From Gammaproteobacteria bacterium (GTDB lineage Bacteria; Pseudomonadota; Gammaproteobacteria; Granulosicoccales; Granulosicoccaceae), in NCBI GenBank assembly GCA_020444765.1, contig JAGRHW010000068.1:1-12476 (forward strand): a DNA stretch of 12,476 nucleotides. Direction: 5' to 3'. Of this stretch, positions 1 to 6,081 are shown piece after piece (within the stretch, counting starts at the first letter, position 1; every line of letters starts with the position of its first letter). The notes under the pieces were generated by a model that saw only the letters and a list, made by a program, of their open reading frames with translations, searched no databases and was not told the origin of the DNA. Both the position numbers and the translations under genes were made by a program.

Positions 1-634
1 CGCCATTGAGTACTTTGAAAGCCTGGAAGCACGCTACCCGTTTGGCGAATACACGCAGCAGGCGCAGCTCGATATCGCCTACGCCTATCTCAAGCAGGAT
101 GAGTTCGACAACGCCATCGCCGCCGCCGACCAGTTTATCAAGCTGCATCCGCGCAGCCCGGCCGTGGCCTACGCCTATTATCTCAAGGGCCTGAGCAATT
201 TCTCGCGCGGCCAATCGACTATGGAACGGCTGTTTCCCCGCGATATGTCACGGGTTGATCAAAGCTGGCTGCGCAGCGCCTTTGCCGACTTCGATACACT
301 GATCCGCCGCTACCCGAACAGCAAATACGTCGATGACGCCAAACAACGGATGGTCTTTTTGCGCAGTGAAATGGCTCATCACGAGCTGATCACCGCCGAA
401 TATTACTATGTTCGCGGCGCCATGGTCGCGGCCATCAACCGCGCCCAATATCTGCTCGACCATTACGACAAAACGCCTTATACCGCCGATGCGCTGGCGG
501 TCATGGCCAAAGCCTATCAGGCCATGGGCAAGGACGAGCTGGCCTCGAAAACGCTGGATCTTCTTGCGCAAAATGATCCGGAACACGAGGCCTTGCAGCC
601 GGAAAAGAGTTTACTGGAAAAAGTTCTGGACTAA
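1..634 (+). CDS. bamD: Outer membrane assembly lipoprotein BamD (5'-truncated)
   Basis: C-terminal 210 residues of BamD (ComL/YfiO), the essential lipoprotein of the BAM complex that folds beta-barrel proteins into the outer membrane. The reading frame is open from the window edge (first full codon at position 2) to TAA at 632-634. The residues form TPR-like helical repeats with family landmarks: AIEYFESLEARYPFGEY at the edge, then YAYYLKGLSNF, ERLFPRDMSRVD and ITAEYYYVRGAMVAAINRAQ. Family members are about 245-270 residues, so roughly 40-50 N-terminal residues, including the signal peptide and lipobox, lie outside the window. It is followed by pilS on the same strand after a 179-base gap with hairpins, so it is probably a separate transcription unit. 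Identity is seen in the protein; the role is family knowledge. Confidence 0.96.
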   Translation, partial: AIEYFESLEARYPFGEYTQQAQLDIAYAYLKQDEFDNAIAAADQFIKLHPRSPAVAYAYYLKGLSNFSRGQSTMERLFPRDMSRVDQSWLRSAFADFDTLIRRYPNSKYVDDAKQRMVFLRSEMAHHELITAEYYYVRGAMVAAINRAQYLLDHYDKTPYTADALAVMAKAYQAMGKDELASKTLDLLAQNDPEHEALQPEKSLLEKVLD

Positions 635-654
635 GAGCCTGTCTGGACAGGCTC
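635..654 (+). terminator. Perfect hairpin directly after bamD
   Basis: GAGCCTGTC (635-643) and GACAGGCTC (646-654) are perfect reverse complements and begin at the base after the bamD stop codon. The position suits a transcript end or 3' stabiliser. There is no U-tract behind it (AGTTAACGCTT follows), so intrinsic termination would be weak. Confidence 0.45.
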
Positions 655-687
655 AGTTAACGCTTAATATATCCACGTTTACCACCA

Positions 688-705
688 CGGCGCGCTGCCG
701 CGCCG
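688..705 (+). repeat. GC-rich hairpin between bamD and pilS
   Basis: CGGCGCG (688-694) pairs with CGCGCCG (699-705) around a four-base loop, CTGC. It is the second of three inverted repeats in this gap. No T-run follows, so it is not a standard terminator. Function unknown. Confidence 0.4.
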
Positions 706-716
706 CTCAGCCCGTA

Positions 717-738
717 ATTGCACCGATCCTGGTGCAAT
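717..738. repeat. 8-bp inverted repeat overlapping the pilS promoter
   Basis: ATTGCACC (717-724) and GGTGCAAT (731-738) are perfect reverse complements around the loop GATCCT. The right arm supplies the -24 GG of the sigma-54-like promoter at 730-745. A protein bound here, or the DNA symmetry itself, would sit on the promoter. It could be an operator or the last hairpin of the bamD 3' region. Confidence 0.45.
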
Positions 739-745
739 ATTTGCT
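730..745 (+). promoter_or_regulatory. Sigma-54 (-24/-12) promoter candidate for pilS
   Basis: TGGTGCA (730-736), four bases, then TTGCT (741-745) fits the degenerate sigma-54 consensus TGGYRYR-N4-TTGCW at every position. The invariant GG (731-732) and GC (743-744) are exactly 10 bases apart. Transcription would start near 756, about 58 bases before the chosen pilS start. If real, pilSR itself depends on RpoN and an activator, possibly PilR. Confidence 0.5.
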
Positions 746-813
746 GGATCTCAGGCGAATATTCACCGATAACCGCTACCAACCGGATCGCCATGCGACC
801 GGTTGCCAGCGGC

Positions 814-2436
814 ATGAGCATGAACCCACAACAAACCTTGACGCAGCAAGACGGTCTCGGACCGCCCAGACAGCAACAGACCGCGGACTGGTATGCCCTG
901 CGTTTGCTCAGCAACTACCGGCTGTTTTTGCTGATCTGTATCACCGCCCTGTTCTATCTCAATCCACACCCGACGGTACTGGGCCAGAAAGACTCGTCGT
1001 TGTTTCACGGCACTCTGATCAGCTATCTGGTCGCCGCCGTCATGTTCAATCACTTGATCCGGATTGAAAAACCCGACCCGGACACGCAATTTTATCTGCA
1101 AGCCTATATCGACATCATTTGCATTACGCTGATGATGTACGCGAGCGGCGGAATTCAAAGCGGATTCGGCATTTTGCTGGTCGCCAATATCGCCATCATC
1201 GGTATTTTTACCCCGGCCCGGTATACGTTTTTATTCGCCGCCATCGCCACCACGGCGGTGATGACGCAGGAAATCTATACCAATATTTCCTCAAGCACCG
1301 CCAATACCAGCCTGATTAAAACCGGCTTGACGGGCATGGCCTTGTTTGCCGTGGCCTACATAACGTCGGTGGTCATTCAGCGGCGGTTTCCCTATCAGGG
1401 AGAAGAGGAGCGGCTGCGCAAAGATATATTCCGTGCCGTAGAACTGAATCAACGCATCATCCAGCAAATGGACTCGGGCATCATCGTCATCGACGAACAA
1501 TGGCAGGTAAAGCTGATCAACGACAGCGCGGCCTTGTTACTCGGTCTTGAACAATCGCCACGAAAAAAAGTCCTGTCAGAACTCAGCCCGCAACTGCAAA
1601 CCGCTTTTTTGGAATGGAAGCGCTCACCACTTGCCGGCGTCAAAGCGTTTAAAAATCCGCGCAGCGATAACGAGCTGCTGCCCCACTTCAGTCCGCTTGG
1701 CAATCATGGCACCCTGATCAGCCTTGAGGATTACGGCCAGATTGCCCAGCAGGTCCAGCAACTCAAACTGGCGTCGCTCGGCGGCTTGACCGCCAGCATC
1801 GCTCATGAAATCCGCAACCCGCTGGCGGCCATCAGCAACGCGGTTCAACTGGTGAACGAAAACGAAACCATCGGGGCCGAAGACCGGCACCTGCTTGATA
1901 TCGCCGAACGTCACTGCCAGCGCATTAACCATATTATCGAAGACATACTGCAACTGTCGCGCCGCGAGAAAAACAACCCGCAGGATATCGAAGTCGCCAG
2001 TTTCGTCAGTGAATTCGCCCATCGCTTTAAAGAGCAACAGCCCGGTAAAGGGGTTTGTATTACCAGCGAGAGCATGCCGGGAATTCATATTGAATTCGAT
2101 CGCTCGCATCTGGAGCAGATTCTGACCAACCTCTGTCTGAATGCGATAACCCACAACCCCGAAAAAGCCGATCTGCACATCATTCTGCGTAGCGGTATAA
2201 GCGAACCGCGCCATCTGCCGTTTATCGAAATCGCTGACAATGGCAAGGGAATTGAAAAGAAAACCGGCAGTGACATATTCGAGCCTTTTTACACGACCAC
2301 GCATAATGGCACGGGGCTTGGACTGTTTATCATTCGTGAACTTTGCGAAATCAACAATGCGCAGATCAATCTGATGCCCGCAGAGCGAGGCGCCTGCTTC
2401 AGAATACAGATCGGCAGAACGGCCGGAACACACTAG
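814..2436 (+). CDS. pilS: PilS, sensor histidine kinase of the type IV pilus two-component system
   Basis: A 540-residue inner-membrane histidine kinase that phosphorylates PilR; in Pseudomonas it responds to the pilin level in the inner membrane. About six hydrophobic segments lie within residues 30-190. A PAS-like region follows from about residue 210, then the HisKA H-box SIAHEIRNPLAAIS with phospho-acceptor His331. The HATPase_c domain has the N-box NLCLNA (from Asn439, catalytic Asn443), the G1 box DNGKGI (475-480) and the G2 box GTGLGLF (from Gly499). Known PilS proteins are about 530 residues, which supports a start at ATG 814 or ATG 820. In-frame ATG 793 and TTG 718 would add an extension that overlaps the promoter-like DNA. 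No strong ribosome-binding site decides the start. The stop codon overlaps the pilR start by one base, so the two are translationally coupled. Confidence 0.93.
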   Translation: MSMNPQQTLTQQDGLGPPRQQQTADWYALRLLSNYRLFLLICITALFYLNPHPTVLGQKDSSLFHGTLISYLVAAVMFNHLIRIEKPDPDTQFYLQAYIDIICITLMMYASGGIQSGFGILLVANIAIIGIFTPARYTFLFAAIATTAVMTQEIYTNISSSTANTSLIKTGLTGMALFAVAYITSVVIQRRFPYQGEEERLRKDIFRAVELNQRIIQQMDSGIIVIDEQWQVKLINDSAALLLGLEQSPRKKVLSELSPQLQTAFLEWKRSPLAGVKAFKNPRSDNELLPHFSPLGNHGTLISLEDYGQIAQQVQQLKLASLGGLTASIAHEIRNPLAAISNAVQLVNENETIGAEDRHLLDIAERHCQRINHIIEDILQLSRREKNNPQDIEVASFVSEFAHRFKEQQPGKGVCITSESMPGIHIEFDRSHLEQILTNLCLNAITHNPEKADLHIILRSGISEPRHLPFIEIADNGKGIEKKTGSDIFEPFYTTTHNGTGLGLFIIRELCEINNAQINLMPAERGACFRIQIGRTAGTH

Positions 2437-3818
2437 TGTCAGCACAAACCGCATTAATTATCGACGATGAACCGGATATCCGCGAATTGGTGTCCATCAC
2501 CATATCGCGCCTGGGACTGGAATGCCACACCGCCGCCAACCTCAGTGATGCGCGCAATGTGCTGGAAAACTATCCGGTCGACATCTGCCTGACCGATATG
2601 CGGCTGCCGGACGGCAACGGCGTGGATTTCGTCTCTTATATGCAAGAGCGCTACCCGGATATTCCGGTTGCCGTGATCACCGCGCACGGCAATATGGATG
2701 CGGCCGTAACAGCCATGAAAAACGGGGCATTTGATTTCGTCTCCAAACCGGTCGACTTAAAACTGCTGCGTAAGCTGATCGAATCATCCGCCAAAACATC
2801 TAGCAAGGTAAAAGCCGAACAGAAACCAACCTGCACCACACCTGTAAAAGCAAAGCCTGGAAACAATACTCCCGGTAATCGATTGCTTGGCAATTCCGCC
2901 CCAATGCAGGAGCTTAAGGGGATGATTGTGAAACTGTCGCGCAGTCAGGCTCCGGTGGTTATCAGCGGCGAATCCGGCACCGGTAAGGAGCTGGTTGCCA
3001 GGCTGATACACGAATCCGGACCACGAGCGGACAAACCCTTTATTCCCGTCAACTGTGGCGCAATCCCGTCCGAACTGATGGAAAGCGAATTCTTCGGACA
3101 CAAAAAAGGCAGCTTTACCGGCGCAACTGAAGACAAAATCGGCTTATTCCAGGCTGCCGAGGATGGCACGCTGTTTCTCGACGAAGTCGCGGAACTGCCT
3201 TTATTCATGCAAGTCAAGCTGTTGCGCGTCATCCAGGAAAAAGCCGTGAAACCCGTAGGCGAGAACCGGGAAATCCCGATCAACGTTCGTATTCTCAGCG
3301 CGAGCTATAAAGACCTCGTTAAAGAAGTTGAAGAATCACGCTTTCGACACGACCTGTATTACCGATTGAATGTGATCGGCATCAGGGTGCCGCCCTTGCG
3401 TGACAGACCGGAGGATATCCCGGAACTGGCGACCAGCATCCTGCAAAAAATAGCGGAGGAAACCGGCCAGGCCGAGGCCTTTCCCATCTCCGAGGAAGCC
3501 ATGGAAAAACTACGCAAACACCCCTTCAAGGGAAACGTACGAGAGCTGGAAAACATTCTGGAACGTGCAGTCACGCTCGCCGATGGAGACTGCTTGCTGC
3601 GGGCGGATTTAATGTTGCCTACTCCTTCTGAGACGAATGAAAACGAAACAAAACCGGAAATTCTTTCTGAAACCAGTTTAAAAGAACTTGAAACGGAAAA
3701 AATTCTCGAAGCACTGGACAAAACGCAATGGAATCGCAAGCAAGCCGCAAAAAAGCTCGGCCTCAGTTATCGACAGCTTCGTTACCGATTGCAGAAGATT
3801 CATCCAGACAGTGACTAG
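2436..3818 (+). CDS. pilR: PilR, sigma-54-dependent response regulator of pilin transcription
   Basis: A 460-residue NtrC-family activator. The receiver domain (about 1-120) has the acidic pair Asp10/Asp11, phospho-acceptor Asp54 (LTDMRLPDG), Thr82 and Lys104. A variable linker follows (about 120-148). The AAA+ domain has Walker A GESGTGKE (178-185), the sigma-54-contacting loop GSFTGA (225-230) and Walker B GTLFLDEV (244-251). A Fis-type helix-turn-helix closes the protein (QAAKKLGLSYRQLRYRLQKI). GSFTGA in place of GAFTGA is, to my recollection, usual for PilR. The start is GTG, sharing its first base with the pilS TAG stop, with GGAA (2425-2428) seven bases upstream. Its expected target is the -24/-12 promoter upstream of pilA. 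Other sigma-54-like sites in this locus could also be targets (inference). Confidence 0.95.
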   Translation: MSAQTALIIDDEPDIRELVSITISRLGLECHTAANLSDARNVLENYPVDICLTDMRLPDGNGVDFVSYMQERYPDIPVAVITAHGNMDAAVTAMKNGAFDFVSKPVDLKLLRKLIESSAKTSSKVKAEQKPTCTTPVKAKPGNNTPGNRLLGNSAPMQELKGMIVKLSRSQAPVVISGESGTGKELVARLIHESGPRADKPFIPVNCGAIPSELMESEFFGHKKGSFTGATEDKIGLFQAAEDGTLFLDEVAELPLFMQVKLLRVIQEKAVKPVGENREIPINVRILSASYKDLVKEVEESRFRHDLYYRLNVIGIRVPPLRDRPEDIPELATSILQKIAEETGQAEAFPISEEAMEKLRKHPFKGNVRELENILERAVTLADGDCLLRADLMLPTPSETNENETKPEILSETSLKELETEKILEALDKTQWNRKQAAKKLGLSYRQLRYRLQKIHPDSD

Positions 3819-3839
3819 GTCGTCTGGTGCGAGGGAATT

Positions 3840-3861
3840 CACATTTCGGAATGAAATGTGC
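3840..3861 (+). promoter_or_regulatory. Hairpin and weak sigma-54-like site after pilR
   Basis: CACATTTC (3840-3847) and GAAATGTG (3853-3860) are perfect reverse complements 21 bases after the pilR stop. No U-tract follows, so it is a weak terminator at best. The same DNA holds GG (3848-3849), ten bases, then GC (3860-3861) in CGGAATGAAATGTGCA. That is a partial sigma-54 match with three mismatches to TGGYRYR-N4-TTGCW. GG-N10-GC alone occurs by chance about once per 256 positions, so promoter activity is doubtful. The rest of 3819-3994 shows no other clear signal. Confidence 0.25.
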
Positions 3862-3994
3862 AAGGTAATACTTAATTTAACGGCAATTCAACCTAATACG
3901 AATGCTGCGATCCCGCTTTGTTATGTCCAGCGATTTCCGCAGTTACCGCGCGGGCTGGAATGGCCACCATAAGACAATAAGATTGGTAACGAGA

Positions 3995-4687
3995 ATGAAA
4001 AAATTTATTCCGAAAGTCGCGATACTCTCTGTCATAGCGCTATCTTTGTCGGCGTGCGATCCACAGAAGATGGATACTACAAACCTTGCCGCCGCAAGTG
4101 GCTCTACGCAGTCCTCCAGTGGCGGATATGGTGTGTTCGAGCTTGTATCCGATGACTTCACCGATGGATCTATTAACTCTGCCGGAATTACTATGACATT
4201 TGGGCAGGCTGACGGTGACGGTAGTTACGCCAATCCTATTACTTTCGGCCTTGCACGTATCTATTCTATCGGGTGGTCCACCAGTGCGACGACCGAAAGC
4301 GCTGTAAAGATAGATTTATTCGATGTAAACAATCCGGATATGACTGAAACGATAGCAAATCTGGACTGCGACTCCGATGGTTGCAATCAACAGTCGGTGG
4401 AGTGTTATTTCAATTTGGTGGGAACGGCACAGAGTATGTTCTGCAAAAAAGAAGACTCGGTAGTTGGCGGTTCCGGATTAAATGACATACTCAGTAAGTT
4501 CAATCTGGAGGTGGCCAACCTGCCCTACACACTGGGCTTGAGCATAAGCCTTTGCAACGCAACTCAAACCGCCTGCGACAAAGCAACTATTGCTTATCTC
4601 AGCCTGAGTGAAGGTGAACAGGTACCGATTAGAGATTCGGGGTTTCGAGACTTGACAGAAAAACCATCTCTAAATGACAACAGGTGA
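3995..4687 (+). CDS. Hypothetical cysteine-rich lipoprotein between pilR and pilA
   Basis: I do not recognise this family. The 230-residue protein begins with a clear lipoprotein signal: MKKFIPK, a hydrophobic stretch, then the lipobox LSAC with lipid-attachment Cys21. The +2 residue is Asp, which in Escherichia coli favours inner-membrane retention, though the rule does not hold in all gammaproteobacteria. A Ser/Gly-rich linker follows (about residues 35-48). The folded part contains six further cysteines in the contexts LDCDSDGC, VECYF, MFCKK and LCNATQTAC. They could form up to three disulfides in the periplasm. The start at 3995 is chosen because the signal peptide begins there; the open frame extends to ATG 3902 without adding recognisable sequence. 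The ribosome-binding site is weak (GGTAACGAGA just upstream). The gene is more AT-rich than pilS/pilR. Its place inside the pilus locus suggests a pilus-related role, but nothing in the sequence proves it. Confidence 0.8.
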   Translation: MKKFIPKVAILSVIALSLSACDPQKMDTTNLAAASGSTQSSSGGYGVFELVSDDFTDGSINSAGITMTFGQADGDGSYANPITFGLARIYSIGWSTSATTESAVKIDLFDVNNPDMTETIANLDCDSDGCNQQSVECYFNLVGTAQSMFCKKEDSVVGGSGLNDILSKFNLEVANLPYTLGLSISLCNATQTACDKATIAYLSLSEGEQVPIRDSGFRDLTEKPSLNDNR

Positions 4688-4698
4688 CACATTTGTCA
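4685..4698. promoter_or_regulatory. Palindromic TGTC site, candidate PilR enhancer for pilA
   Basis: TGACA (4685-4689) and TGTCA (4694-4698) form an inverted repeat. It starts on the lipoprotein stop codon and lies about 113-126 bases before the predicted pilA transcription start. PilR of Pseudomonas aeruginosa binds TGTC-containing sites at a similar upstream distance, so this is a plausible enhancer. The motif is short, and the call rests on position plus symmetry. Confidence 0.4.
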
Positions 4699-4784
4699 CT
4701 TGCTTGGTAACTCCACTTGAAGCCACAAACAGCTAAATACCATAAACATCTGAAATATCTCGAAAATTTCGATCATGAAGATTT

Positions 4785-4800
4785 TGGCACATCAAATGCT
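4785..4800 (+). promoter_or_regulatory. Sigma-54 (-24/-12) promoter of pilA
   Basis: TGGCACA (4785-4791), four bases, then ATGCT (4796-4800): the -24 element is perfect and the -12 element has one mismatch (ATGC for TTGC). GG (4786-4787) and GC (4798-4799) are separated by exactly 10 bases. The start would be near 4811, giving a leader of about 83 bases. The downstream gene is a major pilin and the upstream neighbour encodes the sigma-54 activator PilR, which strongly supports the call. A second inverted repeat, TCGAAA/TTTCGA (4760-4772), lies just upstream. Confidence 0.8.
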
Positions 4801-4893
4801 CCTCAATTCCTAGCCGAGGTTGTCTTTTACAAGTGTGGCAGCCGATCGCTGACTCTATATAGAACATTTTAATTTTTCTGGAGAAAATTAGAC

Positions 4894-5334
4894 ATGATGA
4901 AGCAAAAAGCACAAAAAGGTTTTACATTGATCGAACTGATGATCGTTATCGCGATTATCGGTATTCTGGCAGCAGTGGCCGTACCGCAATACCAGGATTA
5001 CATTTCACGTTCTCAAATCGCTCGGGCTTTCGGTGAGATTTCGGCTATGAAAACCGCGGTTGAAGAGGAATTGATGAGAGGTTCTGATCCGTCAGTCACC
5101 GGTATGCCCGCTCTCGGCTGGACTAATTCCAACCTTATGGGCGCAGCGCCTGCAATTACTGTCAACAACGCTGGAGTAGGTGCAATTACTGCCACTTTGA
5201 ACGGCAATGTCAGCTCCGCAATTAACGGTACAACTGTAGCAATCGCGCGCGATGCCGCAGGTGTATGGACTTGTACTGTTAAAGGTGCAGGCGGAGCCTT
5301 CAAAAACTCCTTCAAACCAGCTGGTTGTCTGTAA
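4894..5334 (+). CDS. pilA: Type IV major prepilin PilA (first copy)
   Basis: A 146-residue type IVa prepilin, the main subunit of the pilus fibre. It has a short basic leader, MMKQKAQKG, then the prepilin-peptidase site G^FTLIELM with Phe as mature residue 1 and Glu5 conserved. A hydrophobic N-terminal helix runs to the usual [12 protein letters not shown]. The mature chain is about 137 residues. Cys127 (WTCTV) and Cys145 (PAGCL) would form the C-terminal disulfide loop with 17 residues between them. ATG 4894 is preferred over ATG 4897 because GGAG (4880-4883) lies 10 bases upstream. A strong terminator follows, so the gene can be a single-gene transcript from the promoter at 4785. PilD, encoded downstream, should process it. 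Confidence 0.96.
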   Translation: MMKQKAQKGFTLIELMIVIAIIGILAAVAVPQYQDYISRSQIARAFGEISAMKTAVEEELMRGSDPSVTGMPALGWTNSNLMGAAPAITVNNAGVGAITATLNGNVSSAINGTTVAIARDAAGVWTCTVKGAGGAFKNSFKPAGCL

Positions 5335-5355
5335 CATTTCAGTTGGATAAACAAG

Positions 5356-5386
5356 AACCCCTACCGGCCACGGTGGGGGTTTCTTT
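5356..5386 (+). terminator. Intrinsic terminator after pilA
   Basis: AACCCCTACC (5356-5365) pairs with GGTGGGGGTT (5372-5381): ten pairs with one T-G wobble, around the loop GGCCAC, followed by TCTTT (5382-5386). It lies 21 bases after the pilA stop and before the second pilin gene. It would separate the abundant pilA message from pilA2, whose expression would then need read-through or its own promoter. Confidence 0.85.
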
Positions 5387-5389
5387 GCA
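5374..5389 (+). promoter_or_regulatory. Possible sigma-54 element overlapping the pilA terminator
   Basis: TGG (5374-5376) and a perfect TTGCA (5385-5389) have correct -24/-12 spacing, with ten bases between GG and GC. The bases after TGG (GGGT) fit poorly. The start would fall near 5400, leaving only about 12 leader bases before pilA2. The stretch is also the descending arm and U-run of the terminator, so the match may be accidental. Confidence 0.25.
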
Positions 5390-5412
5390 TAATACAACTG
5401 AAAAACCATCTG

Positions 5413-5859
5413 ATGAAACATAGTCGATTATATCAACGCGGCTTTACCATCATAGAGCTCATGATTACTGTGGTGATTGTCGGTGTGATTTCCGCAATTG
5501 CTCTACCGATGTACGTCAACTATATCGCTCAAGCCCAGGTTAGCCGCGTCCACGGTGAAATCTCCAACTACAAACGGGCTATCGAGGGCAAGTTGTTGCA
5601 AAATGACATAGCCAACATTCCAACCAATCCGCAAGACGAACTGGGCTATACCGATTCGAACCTGTCAACGGTCGTGTTCGGAACCTTTATCGATGAACCA
5701 AACAGCACGATCACCGCTACAATGGACGGTGAAACCTACAGTGGCATCCGCGGAACAGGAATTCAATTGAAACGACAGATGGATGGCTCTTGGATTTGCA
5801 CTGTCACCGGTGTCGGTGGCGGCTGGTCTGACAGATTCAAACCAGCTAATTGTCTTTAA
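5413..5859 (+). CDS. Second type IV prepilin, divergent PilA paralogue
   Basis: A 148-residue prepilin with the leader MKHSRLYQRG, cleavage site G^FTIIELM, Glu5 and the helix ending ALPMYVNYIAQAQ. The mature chain is about 138 residues. Cys129 (WICTV) and Cys147 (PANCL) match the disulfide pair of the first pilin. Both proteins share the C-terminal pattern W-x-C-T-V ... FKPA-x-CL, so they are clearly paralogues. The middle regions differ greatly, which implies different surface properties. ATG 5413 has no visible Shine-Dalgarno sequence (CTGAAAAACCATCTG precedes it), so translation may be weak. It may be an alternative major subunit, a minor pilin, or a store for antigenic change. No homology beyond the pilin family can be claimed from sequence alone. 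Confidence 0.92.
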   Translation: MKHSRLYQRGFTIIELMITVVIVGVISAIALPMYVNYIAQAQVSRVHGEISNYKRAIEGKLLQNDIANIPTNPQDELGYTDSNLSTVVFGTFIDEPNSTITATMDGETYSGIRGTGIQLKRQMDGSWICTVTGVGGGWSDRFKPANCL

Positions 5860-5961
5860 AATCTACGCCCTTTCTTTCGAATATTATTACAAGCAGTAGA
5901 TTCGGATTGAAAACACAAACAACAACAGGAAGGGTTGTCTAGAAAATAATTGTTTCAAAGC

Positions 5962-6007
5962 CATCCTGATACAAGGATGCTCCGTATTTACAAACACTTG
6001 CATCCTT
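5962..6007 (+). promoter_or_regulatory. Alternative hairpins in the pilA2-pilB gap
   Basis: AGGATG (5974-5979) can pair with CATCCT upstream (5962-5967, loop GATACA). Alternatively, as AAGGATGC (5973-5980), it can pair with GCATCCTT downstream (6000-6007, 19-base loop). The two pairings exclude each other. TTATGCTTC follows, not a strong U-tract. It could be a regulated leader, a weak terminator for pilA2, or chance. The rest of 5860-6081 shows no strong sigma-54 match. Confidence 0.35.
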
Positions 6008-6012
6008 TATGC

Positions 6013-6042
6013 TTCAGGCATCTCAAAGCTTGCCGATAAAAT
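6013..6042 (+). promoter_or_regulatory. Weak sigma-70 promoter candidate for pilB
   Basis: TTCAGG (6013-6018), an 18-base spacer, then TAAAAT (6037-6042), five of six matches to the -10 box. Transcription would start near 6049, 33 bases before pilB. The -35 box is poor (three of six). Confidence 0.22.
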
Positions 6043-6081
6043 CTCTGTACTCCAATCCACAAAACTTGCGGAATCGACAAA

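Noticed and set aside
718..813. Upstream TTG/ATG starts giving a 572-residue PilS
   Set aside because: The extra residues lack family support and would place the start codon inside the inverted repeat and sigma-54-like promoter. ATG 814 gives the usual PilS length.
657..914. 85-codon minus-strand open frame in the bamD-pilS gap
   Set aside because: Part of the predicted protein (GRMAIRLVAVIGEYSPEIQQ) looks protein-like, but the frame runs into pilS, has no clear ribosome-binding site and crosses all three hairpins. I cannot support it as a gene.
1624..2454. 276-codon minus-strand open frame opposite pilS
   Set aside because: It lies wholly over the conserved kinase core of PilS, has no family features, and is explained by codon bias of the real gene.
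3902..3994. N-terminal extension of the lipoprotein gene
   Set aside because: It would bury the clear lipoprotein signal peptide about 31 residues inside the protein, so the start at 3995 is preferred.
4854..4863. TCTATATAGA palindrome in the pilA leader as a promoter or operator
   Set aside because: It is a simple AT-rich palindrome with no matching -35 box, and the -24/-12 promoter upstream explains pilA better.
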